NCBI GenBank assembly: GCA_014773175.1
Contig: VXCM01000913.1
Coordinates: forward strand, 62,001-126,000
Source of the DNA: Lucifuga dentata
Lineage: Eukaryota; Chordata; Actinopteri; Ophidiiformes; Bythitidae
DNA length: 64,000 nucleotides
Reading direction: 5' to 3'
The stretch's first letter is position 1. Each line of letters starts with the position of its first letter. Made by a program: the position numbers and the translations under genes. This document shows, one piece after another, positions 27,020-39,892 of the stretch. The notes under the pieces are model-generated. The model was not told the DNA's origin, searched no databases, and was given only the letters and a program-made list of their open reading frames with translations.

Positions 27020-28478
27020 ACACTGATTGGTGCCAAAACATCAAATCAAATGGCTGAATTGTGAAAGGGTCAATCGTCATGAGGAACCCACATAAAATCA
27101 CCAGCTTTGCAGCAGGGGTTTGGTGGAAATTGACTCGCTGCTGTTACCTCAGTTTCGTTTCATTTTTCGTTTCGTTTTTCCAGCCTGTAAGTAGGACCAA
27201 GGTTGATCCTCTGTATGAAGTAGACTGCATAATTTCCATCCATCTCCTTGCTCTATCCACACCTGATAAGCTACATCAGGTGTGTTCAGCCAGTCAAGAT
27301 CTGTGAGGCACAAACTCTTTATCCAGACAGAAAATATGCAGTGATGTGGACTGGGATGGAGAAGCTGGGAAATGTGGGAAATATGTCTGCTTCTCGGTGG
27401 CTCTCACCAATTCCCTCACAAAAAATNAGAAGCTGGGAAATGTGGGAAATATGTCTGCTTCTCGGTGGCTCTCACCAATTCCCTCACAAAAAATCACCAG
27501 GCAGCTCTTTCTGTAAACGAGCTCAGACAAAGCTACGCTAGCTTCAGCACGAACCAGCAATGAGCTTAAGTAAACAGGTGATTGATGAAGAAAGGCGACC
27601 ATTTAATTACTCAGGAGTTGATGGAGACTAAAACAAAGCTAAAAGCAGCCTGAATACTGGAAATATTAAATTCATCAGGCTGTGATTTTTTTTTTTTTTT
27701 TTTTTTTNTCTATTTCATTTTCCCTCGGGATAATTGAATCTTATTGGACAGGACAGCAACGAACCATGTGAGAGACTCCACACAACAAAGAGATGTTGAT
27801 TAGGATCAAACTACATGATGGAAGAAGAAGGGAAACTCAGGGCTGACTTCAAAGTGACTGAAATTCTACTCTGGAATATGTGTTCAGAGCCCGACTGACC
27901 CGTATTGAAATGCAGACTCGGTGCAGAGCCACCCGTGGTGTGTCAGTGGGGCGATGGTGAACTGCACATTGATTCCATATTGTGGATTTAAAGGACAGCT
28001 TCATTGGAAATTCTAGCATTTTCACTAAATACATCATCAACCCTCTGCAAAACTACAGTTGAGTTGAAATCAACTATAATCCTATAGACAGTACTGATAC
28101 ATTGATTTCTACTCACAGGAAGTGACAGACAAGGATGGCAGCAACACTTCTGATTTACAGTATTCATGCACACTAGAGTCGATTTTACTGTGAATTGTTA
28201 TGATGGCCACAAACATCCAGTCAGCTTCAGTATTGATAAGTGAAAGCAGCTTTGGGATGTGAATCTGCCATTTTCTATACTTATTTCAGCGGTTTGGTCA
28301 CATCTATAATGAGCTGCACACTATAGATTTAGCCTGCTTTAGTTTCACCACTTTGTTGCCTAACGGTCTGAATATGAGAAGATATAAACAGAACACAGTA
28401 AGTTAAAATGGAGAAAATGGAGCTGAGGATGACATTAGGTACAACAGCTTTGATGATACAACCAATAAATGGTATTCC
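27020..28478. other. gene-free stretch
   Basis: No exon is supported. It contains one contig-overlap duplication (27360-27494) and a poly-T run with an N (27686-27708). Confidence 0.5.
27360..27494 (+). repeat. single-N flanked 67-bp duplication
   Basis: 27360-27426 equals 27428-27494, with N at 27427. Likely contig-end artefact. Confidence 0.95.
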
Positions 28479-28482
28479 TTAA

Positions 28483-28552
28483 AGGACCATATGGTGATTT
28501 AGCATGTTTAAGCCCAATAAATACTACCCGCATACACATTATCTTACTGAGA
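28483..28552 (+). mobile_element. TTAA MITE, left-end fragment (copy F)
   Basis: It starts aggaccatatggtgattt after TTAA (28479-28482) and continues agcatgtttaagccc as in the full copies, then loses similarity. The right edge is approximate. Confidence 0.6.
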
Positions 28553-28924
28553 TAAATTTTCTAAATGATAAAATGCATTAAACTGCCTGTTTTATCTCGG
28601 TTTATTCTTATATTTCCTGAGTTAAATTTGCATGAGTTCTTTTTAGTATGTGTGAACATGCAGCTGTAGAAATTCTGGCTCCTAATTAAGCAAATTGATT
28701 GGCTCATTGATTGCACCTTTGCTTTGTATATTTAAGTGTCCTGAAAAGCAAAACTCTGTAAGTACTGGTGAAGGTCTGATGGACTGAAATGTTTGCTGCT
28801 GGCTTGATTTCACTTTTGTACACTTGAGCACTTTTTTAACTGTTCAGTAGGACTACAAGATTTTTTTTTTTTTTAAGTTATATCTACATCAGTGTTTTTG
28901 GACCAGAAACTGCAAACCTCTGCC

Positions 28925-29170
28925 AAGGCTCAACAATCCTCAAATTTAGTATTTTGTGCCAATATAAATCAAAACTTTTACTATTATTATCTTTAAATAA
29001 TGTGTAAAAGATTGATCATGCAAATTTATTGCACAGCTCTACTGTGGACATCTTATCAAAATATGTCAACCATTTTACTGCTAAACCAGCATCAACTATA
29101 CATTGATGGCAGTTGCATGTTTCTAGATTTGTCATTGCCATAAATTTATGGTGATGAGTTTTATGGTAGT
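28925..29170 (+). repeat. interspersed repeat, copy 3 of 3
   Basis: It contains gatcatgcaaatttattgc, gctaaaccagcatcaac and gttgcatgtttctag, in the same order and orientation as the copies at 9301 and 14190. The tail block is missing. Confidence 0.5.
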
Positions 29171-29578
29171 TAAATATGGGACAGACGTGTTTTTGCAGTT
29201 TTGTCCTTCAGTTTCTCTTCTTGTTCTCTCTGCTGAAGATGGCCAAGTGGAATAATACAGACTTTAGATTAGACAGTGTCAGATCAATGGGTGTTACATA
29301 TGAAACACACGAGTGAGAAATAACAAATGGCGTGTGAAACAATGAAATCAAGGTGTCACAAATAAAAACGGTCAACAAAAAATGGTTTAAAGGCACAAAA
29401 GCCAAAGTAAAAGATTTGTCAAAATATACAGATAAAATGGTCAAACAAAAATGGTTGAAGGAAAAACAAAACTGGTCAAAAATATTTTATGAAAATATCC
29501 ATCTGTACAGGTGAGCAGGCTGGATGTGTGTACTTGACAGCTGAACATGATGCGCCACGCACATACATGCGCCTCTAA

Positions 29579-30278
29579 GGCTGGATTTACATGACCACAC
29601 ACGTGACCTGATTCCGATCTTTTGCTCACTTGACACGTATCGGATACACTTCCTGAGATGTAAATGGTAAAAAGCCACAAGGAATCGGATATTCTCAGAT
29701 CCATTTTGGGCCATTCGCATATGTGGAAATAAATCAGATATGTATCAGACATCCGCCAATTTGACTGCTGTCTAAATACACAGATCAGAATTTCTTTCCT
29801 ATTCCAACTCCTATACGTTCTGCTTTATCCACATATGGATGGTACAAGGATCAGTATGATGGTAGAAATGGAGGACATGCTATATATATCAGACAAGCTG
29901 ATTTGTGTTTATGTCAAATAGATGTTAGTGTGTGATAACAGGCTCCTGTTACAGCAGCAAAAGACCCATTTCTCCTCCGTGATTAACCGACAAAAATATG
30001 TGTCTGGATGGGGGAGATAAACACTTTTAACCTGCTAATCATATGTTTAAATACTTCTCTGGTCTTAGTCCATTGAGGCTTTTTTTTTTTTTTTTTTTTT
30101 ACATCTGTCTTAGAAATGTGCGCATGCGCAGCTGCATCAGGGCAGGTCAAAGCCACGTAAATACTGGTACCAGATATGAGCCACTTAAAAAAGAAAATGT
30201 AAATACGCTGAATAAAAAAAATCAGATATAGACAAAAGATCAGAATTCAGCATCAAGGCTTGTAGTGTAAATCTACCC
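29579..30278 (+). mobile_element. hAT-like element
   Basis: The ends match over ggatttaca(t): left ggctggatttacatgacc, right reversed gggtagatttacactac. Subterminal copies of atcggat / agatcagaa resemble those of the element at 45420-46314. No clean target duplication is seen. A T run of about 22 lies inside (30080-30101). Confidence 0.55.
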
Positions 30279-30299
30279 TACGTCCTCTTTACCCTGAAA

Positions 30300-30434
30300 T
30301 GTGTGTGTGTGAATGAGCGCATTTCGTTAGCTAATTACCGAACTTGCCTAATGTAAAGACGCTGCTNTGTGTGTGTGTGAATGAGCGCATTTCGTTAGCT
30401 AATTACCGAACTTGCCTAATGTAAAGACGCTGCT
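30300..30434 (+). repeat. single-N flanked 67-bp duplication
   Basis: 30300-30366 equals 30368-30434, with N at 30367. Likely contig-end artefact. Confidence 0.95.
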
Positions 30435-33400
30435 GCGGAGAAGGCTGCATGTGAAAAGTTTGCTTTACGTCAGACGCTCGTCAGATATTAAAACCATAAC
30501 CGCAGCAAAACTGCACATTCAATTAAATATAGAAATTAAAATGGATATCGTGAAAAAATCGTAACATAAACTTACTTAACACGTCATCAGATGAACGTTG
30601 AAGGTTAGCATGTATGTTGTCAGCATGTTGCTCCGTTCTCCTGTTCAGAGTCTGAAGGCAGCGTGTCTTCTTCACATCATGTGAAGCAACACGGTTTTCC
30701 ACACGTTGTCTCAAAGTCAAAGTCAGCCAAATTCTTGCTATATGGACTAACTGATGATTATTATTAGAGAAATATCCAGTGCTGTCTTTGTTCCGTGTTA
30801 TTTGGTTATCCTAGCATAGTAAACTTCTTCCTGTTTTGATTTTGTTACTCCCGCCCCCAAACATTTCCAACCAATGAGCAGAGCGAATGTTGTCACGTGA
30901 CTTGTGTTGCCAGATTTCTTTTCCATTGGGATTTTTTTTCCCTGTGTGAAATCAAACCAAATCAACAGGTAAATACCAAGACTAATTTAGGACGCTAACC
31001 TTTAAGAATGTTTAATATGAGAGCAAGAAGATAATTTACAGTAACACATTTTATTATGGACAACCCCATGTGATCTCAAACTGTACACATTTAAAACAGG
31101 TAGAAAACAGAGCAAATAAACATAATTATAAACATGGTTTTATCCAGAAAGAGCTGTTAGAAAGAACTATGCATAAACATAGCATGGAGACAAAACAATG
31201 CACATATTTTACAGTATATGACACGGGGAAGGTTGCTGGGTCTTTAGAGAACAAGACAATACTGAGAACATCTCGTAATGTAAATTACACAGCAGAATTC
31301 ACAGAATATAGATATTAAATAGAAATATTAGTTCTTTTAGAAATCTTGAGTTTTTCTTTTTATATGCGGTAGCCCCATTCTGTATAGTATCTAGTGCAGC
31401 CACCTCAATTATCAACTGGCATCTAGCAAAAATGAATTACTCATGCATTCAGTATCCATGTGATCACTGGATTTTAACAATTCATGGCATTATCTGACTG
31501 TGGGTCTGCTTCTCTGAAATCAACAAGGATTAATAATATTTCAGTTAATTTTTCATTAGTGAAAACTAGCAACCTGTGACAAATGACACATTTGAGTCCA
31601 ATCACAGCGGCCGATGAATCCTCTTAACAAGAACCGTGCCAAAGTCATGAATGGCAGAATTTGAATGGTAATCAGATTCAAAGCAAAAGTGTAAAGAAAA
31701 ATCAGATCACTGGGCTGAGGTGGAATTATTAGACTTCAAGTTGTAACACAACGCCTGTCTGAAATTATTAAAGCCATGAAATGGGCACTGCCACTGCTAA
31801 GCCAAGAAAACATTCTGATATATAGAAGATAATGGCAGCACAGTCTGAATAATACATTTTCTTTTTCTTCTCAGAGATTATTGTCTTTGAAACTAGGTTT
31901 GATTGTAATATTTCATTTGTAATTTAATGTCATCACATAAGAATTGTCATTATAGATAGACACTACATGAATTTGGGCCCAGGAGAACATATTTTCGAAT
32001 AGAAAGTCAGCCATAGTTCTTTTATTTTGATAGAGGATATGTAGATTCCCACTAACGACTCTGTTAGAAGGGGAAAAATGAGACAGCCATGCATGTTAAA
32101 AGCCTATGTGCCATCAAAGCCCCTTGGGCTACAAAGGGCTCTTTTAGTAAATGGATGGCAACAGCTGCAAACTCTGGGCTGTTCTTAATGTGCACTTTGC
32201 AGATGTCTGCACTTGAGTCCCACAGTCTGAGACAGATCTGTCTGGCTCTGCACTGGGCCCCTCTCATCATATCACTGTAGCTTCATTAAGCAATAAGCTC
32301 CATACCAACATCTGTTTGACAGTTTTTGCTCTTAAATTTAAGGGACAAAACTACAAATGCTTCAGCGATACTCACCAGAGGCCCCTGTTATTTGTGTAAC
32401 CATTCATCTGTATTCTATTAGCCTTAAGTAAAAAACAGAATGATCTTCATGTTACTATACCAGCATCCAGTTCAATTCAGGTGAAAAATGATGTTTACTG
32501 AGTGAGCTGAGCTGATTTTGCACCAATCAGTGTTGTCATTTACCTTGTTAAAATATGGTGAACTTTCCTATTCATACTCGCCGTGTTTATCTCAGCAGTC
32601 TCCTTCTAAAGATTGCTAAGCTTTTTGATTGTTGCCATGAATGCACCCAGAGAAAATCATCCTATTTGTACCGTAATGTCACATTTTTCCTTACAATTCT
32701 GCAAACTGGAACTGAAATAAAAAGCCTGAGTGTTGAATATTTCCTAAGCAAAATTCCCTGGCTGGATGGACTCCATTTTCTATGCTCTGAAGCCACCGAA
32801 ATGTTGACCAAAACTACATTTCCTGACTGAGCAGACCCAAAAGTGTCGATTTTAATATAATTTTAACAAGATCTGTCTTTAATAAAGTGAGGGACAGATA
32901 ATGAACAATTGCTTATATCTGACCATTAAAGCTCAGGATGAGATAAAGCTGAAAAATAATTGAATTAAGTACCTCCTCAAGGATTATTCTACCAATTTAA
33001 AGCTATTGGGGAACAACTGCCAATTACCAAAATCAATACACCTCTATAAGAAATGTGTTGCTGACATCAGATACACACATCTAACCAATCAGTGAACTGG
33101 GACAGAACATTGTTGACTATTGAACTCATTTAATGCATAAAACAAATACAAGTTACTTCACTGGGTCATCACAATTGAACAAGATTTTTTTTTTTCATAT
33201 TTGTAACACCCTCAGAAATTTACATTCACATGGCTGCATACAAACAATTTCACTCTTTTTTTTTTCTTTCATAATATTACATCAACAAACTGTATGCATC
33301 ACCCCTTTGTATGACAGTTAAGCCGCTATTAGCGTAATAAAAACGTACTGGAGTGGCATTTGAAGTGGGACTTTGGAAATAAGCTATGCATTGACTTCAT

Positions 33401-34680
33401 CTATCAATATGGAGTCTCTATTTTTGCAGCCAAAATAGTTTATTTTACATGAACAGGATCCCTATGCAGTTGTCCCTAAATAAATCCCGACTATAATCTC
33501 AAACTTATATACATTATTTACAGTGGAATGTTGAACATACTGAATACAAAAGTAGATTAGGATGGAATGAAGTTATAGTATTACAAAATAGAAACTGATG
33601 ACACCCTGGCGTGAAGGCAAGGTTCACATCTAACAATGTACAGGAGCAGACGAACAACGGAAACGCCATCTCTTTGTTCTCTAAGATGTCTGGGAAAACC
33701 GTGGCAGTGGTTTGATAATGGAAACTACTTTTCTTGAAACTGAAAGTAAAATCTGCGACTTGTGCTTTAAAATTGGGCAGAGTTGATCTTTGCTTTGGGC
33801 CTGGTCCAAAGTTGCATTTTTAATTTACAAAGTACATCTTATTCACTGGATTAGTGATTCAGTTGTGCTTACAAAAGTCAGCAATCTGTGACTGGTTTCC
33901 AATAGTAAGAGCTCCTCGGGATTTAAACCATCCAGTATTGACTGGAATAAAAGAAAAAAAAAAGTGCTGTATCACCATTTACCAGCATTAAAGTTTAAAA
34001 CAGTAATGAGTGCAGCTTTTAAGAGAGCAGCTGATTTACAGATCAGGTACAGACATTATTAGCATCATATTTAATTCAACTAACATCCCCACTGCATTAT
34101 CCAAACTTGCTGCAATTAAAGAATCATCATTCATTGGATCTGAGGAGAATAATCCATGTCATATTCAAATATTACAATGTTTTATGACATGAATACCTCA
34201 GACCATGGAGCAGCAACTAGACTATCTCATGTCTCTTAACTTTGATAGGCACTGAATGTAAGAATGAAAGAAGTCATCTTTTCTCACATGGAAATAAAAA
34301 GTAACAGCAAACCAGTTAATCTAAGTTGAGTAAGAATGAACTAAAACATGTTCATTATTAATTTTCCTTTGCACTTCGAAGGTAGCAATTATTTCCCGCC
34401 CCTCAGAAACAACTTTCTCATCCTCGACGTTTAGTGGACACACATAAGAACACAAATAAGGCTGGAAAAATGTTCAAAAGAAAGAGAAATCAAAAGACTT
34501 TTAATATGGACTTGATATTTCCCACTTTGTCATGTCGATTTATGCTGAAAATATGATACAGTTTGAGGCTCATGATTAACATGCTTATCTGAAAACATAC
34601 AGTAGACAAGCATGGACTGTAAAACATTCATATCTCACGCTGGCAGACATATCTGCTTTGAGATGTTTTTTTAAAAATGC

Positions 34681-34717
<37 letters not shown>

Positions 34718-35793
34718 CTCTTTTGCGTGTTAACTGCAATGTTTTAGTTGGGCGTTGTGTCACAAACTCAAACCCCTCTCATCACTGACAAAGTGTTGTT
34801 TTGAGCTGCAAATGAGGACAAATGCAACGGATTGATACAGGAAAAAATAGCAACATACTCACTTCCTCTCCCACACAAAAACATGCATAAAATAAGGCTT
34901 AATACAGTATTTATATTGTCAGAGCTTGTCAGATATGTCATTTATATCCACGGATTTCTCCTTAGCTTTCATTTTAGCAGATATTCCACGTTTAGCTCTT
35001 TTTGTTTTAAGCGATACGTCGCTGAGGAGAGAATCGAGTCATTTGCTGTTGTCTGCATGCCCTGGCACTTGTTACGGTGGTTTTTTAAAAAGCCAGATAT
35101 ATAACATAATGCCTTCAGATGGTCACCGTCTCCACACTGGCGTATACAGCTGTGTTAAAATCCACCACCAACTATCAATTCATTTTGGAGGAAAGGAGAT
35201 GAGGGAAAACATGGCGAAAGCAGCAGGGCGGCCACCAGAATATTTTCATTTCCCTTTACATGTTAAAATGTTCACTCTGTAGCTATAAATAATAGCATCA
35301 GTTGACATTTTCCTCCCATCCACCTCCTTTTGTGTCCATTGACGTCTCCTCCTAGCATATGCTGTTGGTGAAAGCGGGCAGCCGAAGCCAATTCTTCAGT
35401 ACACAGTCACATAATTATGAAGGGAGACGGAGTTATTATTGGAAAAATCCCATGACACTTTCTTTGACATCAGTTTGATTAAAAAAAGGCTTGGAACAAA
35501 ACATAATTATGACAATGCGACACAGAAATACAGATTTCATTATAGTGGTAAGATTTAGTACTCAATTACACAGGTAAACCCGTTCAAGTCAAGTCACCGT
35601 AATGACATTTTAGAGCATTAGTGAAGATTTTTGACACTATAAAACTCACCAAACCTCTCAGAACATTAATGTGGTGCAGCTTTATCTGCTCTGCTGTTGA
35701 TTCTCTGGGGCAATAATTCAGATTCAGAATCACAGTGCGAAATACAGGAAACATTAAACCCAATATCTCCCTGTTACTGCCACATCTATGTGG
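30435..35793. other. gene-free stretch
   Basis: About 5.4 kb with no supported exon and little recognisable repeat other than an AT microsatellite at 34684-34716. Relative lack of transposons makes it a place where conserved non-coding elements could sit, but that needs alignment. Confidence 0.5.
34684..34716. repeat. TA microsatellite
   Basis: (TA)n of about 30 bases. Confidence 0.9.
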
Positions 35794-36316
35794 CTAAAGC
35801 CTCTTTCAGACGTGCACCCCATTCTGTTAATTTGCTGGCAATTTAACTCTTCAGCCTCGTGTTTGAAAAGGACTCGATTAGCGTTTCCACTGGGAATTTT
35901 ACTCGGTACGACCGAGTCACGTTTCTGTAACACATCTTTCACAACACAAGTGTGAATAAATGCAGTCACATTGCCAGCAAAGGTACGCATACGTTACGCT
36001 CTGATGTTAGACGTTTTCGTGTACAGCATGCAGAAAGTGATGCTTTAAATCTTTTACAAATGATAAAATGGCTGGAAATTTTGTCTGATGTAGAAATTAG
36101 AGATCTGGTCTCCATCCAGCAGACCGTTAAACTGTACCGCGAGAAACGCCGTTGTTTGATGAACTGGCTCTCGCTCGCCATGTTGCTGTAAACAATCTCA
36201 TCTCATCATGTCTGGCATTTTACCATTTTATTTATGTTTAAATCGCCAAAGCACCACCCTAACAGACAGGTGATGCCAGCAACGTAACAGATCCCCACGA
36301 CTGAAAGGAGCTTTAG
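35794..36316 (+). mobile_element. DNA transposon with ctaaagc ends
   Basis: The left end is ctaaagcctctttcagacgt and the right end, reversed, is ctaaagctcctttcagtcgt. It is a 523-bp element. Internal words ctgatgttagacgtttt, gtgaataaatgcagtcac and aaatggctg recur at 39380-39892. The short frame at 35952-36191 could be transposon-derived, but it matches nothing I recognise. A PIF/Harbinger origin is plausible, but the flanking TAA and TTA do not agree. Confidence 0.65.
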
Positions 36317-37140
36317 TAGCCTGCCTCTCCCAGTAAAATAACATGACAAACATTGGAATGCAAGGTTCAAAAACTAAGCATGAAAATATCAATAAAATAC
36401 CGGTCTTTAATGTAGTAAATGCACCAGTGAAAAAGTGGAGAAATGATAGTTGCTATATGCCGTATAGATTTTTTTTTTTTTTTTTNTTTTTTTTTTTTTT
36501 TTATCTCTGAAACATTTGACCACAAAATTACAAACACTTATGACTCCACCTGTAATTATATCACACATTTAACTCTCAATTCTCTGCTCACTTAGAAATC
36601 ATACAAAAAGACGTTATAAAAATAACAAAAAAAGGCAATGTAATAAAATTAAGAAAAAAACATAATCCAGTACATCCAGTGTAGGACTTTCACAAATGTG
36701 CTCAGCAAACCTCAACCTGCAGTCTCTTTTTATACATTTAATACATTTATAACATAAAAAATAATACACAAAAAAGAATAATACACCATTTTTAATCAAC
36801 CAATCACCTCCCTGGACTCATAAGTCAATGAGAACTGACATGAGTCCTAATTACCTACCTTAGTTTGTATTCTTTGCCCATTCGCCTGATGGAATTTATA
36901 TCAGTGCTGTAATGTTGTGAAGATGATGTCGCCAGCACTTTAAATTGATGTTTGCTTTTCTAATTAAGATTAGCTGAATGGAGTCTAATGGGGTGAGTCA
37001 GGGGAGGGAGGTGCTAGAGGAATGGGACCTGGGGAGGGTGCAGTTTGACAAATGGAAGGGTGGGGGCAGTGATGGAGGTGAGGGGTGAAGTGGAATGCAG
37101 GTGGGGACAAAGGGCTGTTTGGTTTGGTTGTTGCATGCCA
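36317..37140 (-). other. nectin1: probable start of the nectin-1 3'UTR
   Basis: The 824 bases after the stop must begin the 3'UTR because no further coding exon follows. The first ~200 bases are C/T-rich in the sense direction, unlike the AT-rich DNA beyond. ATTAAA-type signals are present on the minus strand near 36740 and 36790, but nothing singles out the true cleavage site. A poly-T run with an N (36470-36502) interrupts the interval. Confidence 0.5.
36470..36502. repeat. poly-T run with an unresolved base
   Basis: About 32 T residues with an N at 36486. True length unknown. Confidence 0.85.
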
Positions 37141-37646
37141 CTACACATACCACTCTTTCTTAGAAATGACAGAGCCGTCGGTTTGAGAGATCATATCATC
37201 AGCTATCTCAGGTTCAGGGTCATACTGGAAAGCCAGAGTCCGTTCGTCGTAATCTCGGCTCTCCCCTTCGTCCACAGTGAAATAGGGCCTCTTCAGGTCC
37301 TCTGCTTCAGCATCAAAATCACGCTCGCTCGCCTCCAACCCTCCGGGGCCGCCGATCTGCGCGGGTTTCTTCTCATCGTCCGAGTCGTCCGGGTACTGCA
37401 GGTTCTTAGGGATTGGGGGATGGGCGGGCAGGCCCCCGGCCTTGCTGTAACCGTTTCCAAACACATGTTTCTTTGTGCTGTAGTCGCCCTTGAAGGTGCG
37501 CTGGCGGCGGCGCAGGAATACGAAGAGCAGTATGGCCGCCACCCCCAACAGGACGACTCCCCCCACAGCACCCCCAATGGCGGCACCCGCATTGTGCTGC
37601 TCCTGCGGGATCTCACGGTCCCCAGGTGGTGGGTTGCTAGGGAAAT
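37141..37646 (-). CDS. nectin1: nectin-1 last coding exon: stalk, membrane segment, cytoplasmic tail
   Basis: A 506-nt terminal coding exon with acceptor ctgtcttttcctacccag and stop TAG at 37143-37141. It completes an Asp codon, then encodes 167 residues. Residues 1-18 are a Pro-rich stalk (FPSNPPPGD). Residues 19-44 are one membrane helix rich in small residues, with overlapping GxxxG spacing in IGGAVGG. A stop-transfer run RRRQR follows. The cytoplasmic tail has the nectin-1 blocks TFKGDYSTKKHVFGNGYSKAG, LQYPDDSDDEKK and KRPYFTVDE, and ends SKKEWYV, the PDZ ligand for afadin. From memory of the mammalian protein, a long glutamate/glycine-rich insert lies between the last two blocks; here it is replaced by a short ERDFDAEAED segment. 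Base composition is clearly more GC-rich than the surrounding introns. A long open frame on the plus strand here is antisense. Confidence 0.95.
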
Positions 37647-38773
37647 CTGGGTAGGAAAAGACAGATGGAAGGGAGTGTGTCAGTGCTCTGGTGGGAGGAG
37701 GTGCTTTTGTGCAGGTGCAATTTTTTGGTTTTTTTGGAAAGATGAGGTAGGGAAACAGGGAAGGAAAAGCAAAGGGAAAAAGGAAGGACCCCCCCCANAT
37801 GGAACACCCCTCCCCCCAACCCGAAGCCCTTACCAATTTTGTGGCAAGGCAAGGCTCAGTCACTGACAACCGCATGCACTCAAGCAAAGACAGAATGAAA
37901 TAAATAAAATCAGTCCACTACAAAGAGTAAAACAGCTGAAGAGATGAAAGTGAGAGAAGCTTTGTTGGCATACATTAAGTGATTTGTTCTCTGTTTGGAC
38001 GGCGGAGGAAAAAATAAATCAAGTTGTGGAAGGATGATTTGATACATTAAACAGCTTTACACAGCTAAATGTTAACACGTAGTCCAGCTTAAAATACTAT
38101 AACAAGAGATATGACCATTTCCATCATCACTGCAGCGGTAATGAAATGAAATAGCTGTGCCAGAGACGATTATCTGCAGCCAGGCGCATACACAGCCATG
38201 ATGCATTGAGAGAGCGGATAAAATGAAAGCCTTCTATTCAGCCAGCAGAGCAGGCTGCAAGAAAATAGCATATGCTTCCAAGAGAAAAATATATATTACT
38301 TAGTGAAGATGAAGAATAGAGAGAAAATTATCAAATGAGTCAACGATGGGCTTTAATCTAGAACAGAGTGACAATGACTAATGGCCTGCGAGAGACAAAC
38401 AATGAGTAAGATGCCAGCCTCCAATCCCAGCTCAGAGGCAGAAGGCTGGATTTTGCCTTGCAAATACTCCTGCAAAATACAAAAAGATGTTGTTTTTACC
38501 TTCACAACTGCCATGGTCACAGGATATCTAAAGCTTGTCACATGCATCCCTCTGTTTTAGAGAGAATGGCCTACTCACAGGGAGAAACAATGCTCATGAA
38601 TAAAGCACAATCGTTTCGTACAGTATGTCCCCCACAAATACATCTTCGTTTAAAGCAAAAACGTGCAGAGCTGCTTCATGCGGAGACTTTTATCTGAAAC
38701 CTGATCAAAGGCTGGAGGCGCAGAGGTAGTGCTTGTCTAAACCTGCAGAGCAAAGGCACATTTAGCTTCAAAC

Positions 38774-38810
38774 ACAGACGCAGAATCCCGAACAGAGATT
38801 CTGCGTCTGT
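38774..38810. repeat. perfect 14-bp hairpin
   Basis: acagacgcagaatc (38774-38787) and its exact reverse complement (38797-38810) enclose a 9-base loop. It lies in the intron outside any recognised transposon. Confidence 0.9.
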
Positions 38811-39379
38811 GGCAAAAAGAACAAAGAAGCAGAGCACCAAACAAATGGTGCAAGGACTGAAAAAAAAAGAGAAACAATGAGGAAGAAAGGAGCTTCCTCT
38901 TCACCTGGGGAACATGACAGACTCGTACTGTACGCAACAAGGCAGCAGTGAGATAAGCTACAGATAGCCATCAACGATACCGATAATATTCATGTCTACC
39001 CTTGTACTCATTTATTACCATCTATTTATGATATATTTAATCTTGTAGGAACTTAAATCATTCACAGTTTTAGTGTTTTAGACTATTTAACAACCAAAGA
39101 TGACTAATGTAATCTGGTTCCAGATTAACGTAATTCTGGTTCCAAATGGCATGCTGCATTTCTGTTTCATACAGTGTAAACAGAATCTCTTTGAGTCAAG
39201 ACATTCATATCATTTTATGACCATAACCGGAAGCAAACCAACTGATTTCCTTTAGCATTGAAAATACAAATATACATGATCAGATGTTTATTATTTGATG
39301 AAACACACATCATCAAATGCAATCATTTTGCACCAATGGTTCAAATTCTAATCTATATACGATACACATACAGTATCTT

Positions 39380-39892
39380 TACCACCTTTCACACATACAA
39401 GTATAAGCATAAAGTATAAATGTGAATAAATGTGGTCATACTGCCAGAAAAGGCACAAAAAAGATCTGATGTTAGATGTTTTGTGTGTAGCGTGTGGACC
39501 AATCACGCTAGACTAGGAAGTGACACATGAAAATGAGCTTTGTGATCTCAGCGCAGAATTTAAGAACGGTAGATTTTCACTGAAGACATAAATGGCTGAA
39601 AATTGATCTGATGCAGAGAGATGCTGTCCAGCAAAGAGGAGTTAAGTAGACGGTAATCAGCACCGTGAGAGATGTTGCGTACAATGATGCTTACACAGCA
39701 CATAGTTTCTGTATTAAACTGTCTCGCCCTGCAGATGCACATATCGCCTCTCCATCCATAAAGGCTCTGGTCTGTTTGAACAGAGCCTATACGTACGTGA
39801 CACGTTATGACCTACGTTTGAATGGCTAAAAGCAGCACTTCAACATATAGAAGATGCCGGCAATTCAACAGATTCCATGTCTGAAAGGGGCT
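39380..39892 (+). mobile_element. degenerate copy of the 35794-36316 element
   Basis: It shares gtgaataaatg, gatctgatgttagatgtttt, taaatggctgaaaattg and the right end catgtctgaaaggggcttt. The left end is unclear. Confidence 0.55.

Noticed and set aside
28700..28810. Repeat motif around gaaggtctgatggactgaaa
   Set aside because: Resembles a phrase common in fish repeats, but no second copy or ends could be found in the window, so no element was called.
35952..36191. 79-codon frame as a host gene
   Set aside because: It lies wholly within a transposon with matching inverted ends; at most it is a transposon remnant.
37045..37866. 273-codon open frame on the plus strand
   Set aside because: It is antisense to the nectin-1 terminal exon and its intron; openness follows from the GC-rich sense codons. 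Its translation has no recognisable domain and it crosses an N.
37647..37887. Extension of the last nectin-1 exon upstream to an ATG at 37887
   Set aside because: The sequence passes through a clear pyrimidine tract and AG acceptor at 37647-37648 and an N, and the splice phase joins perfectly to the exon at 55751.
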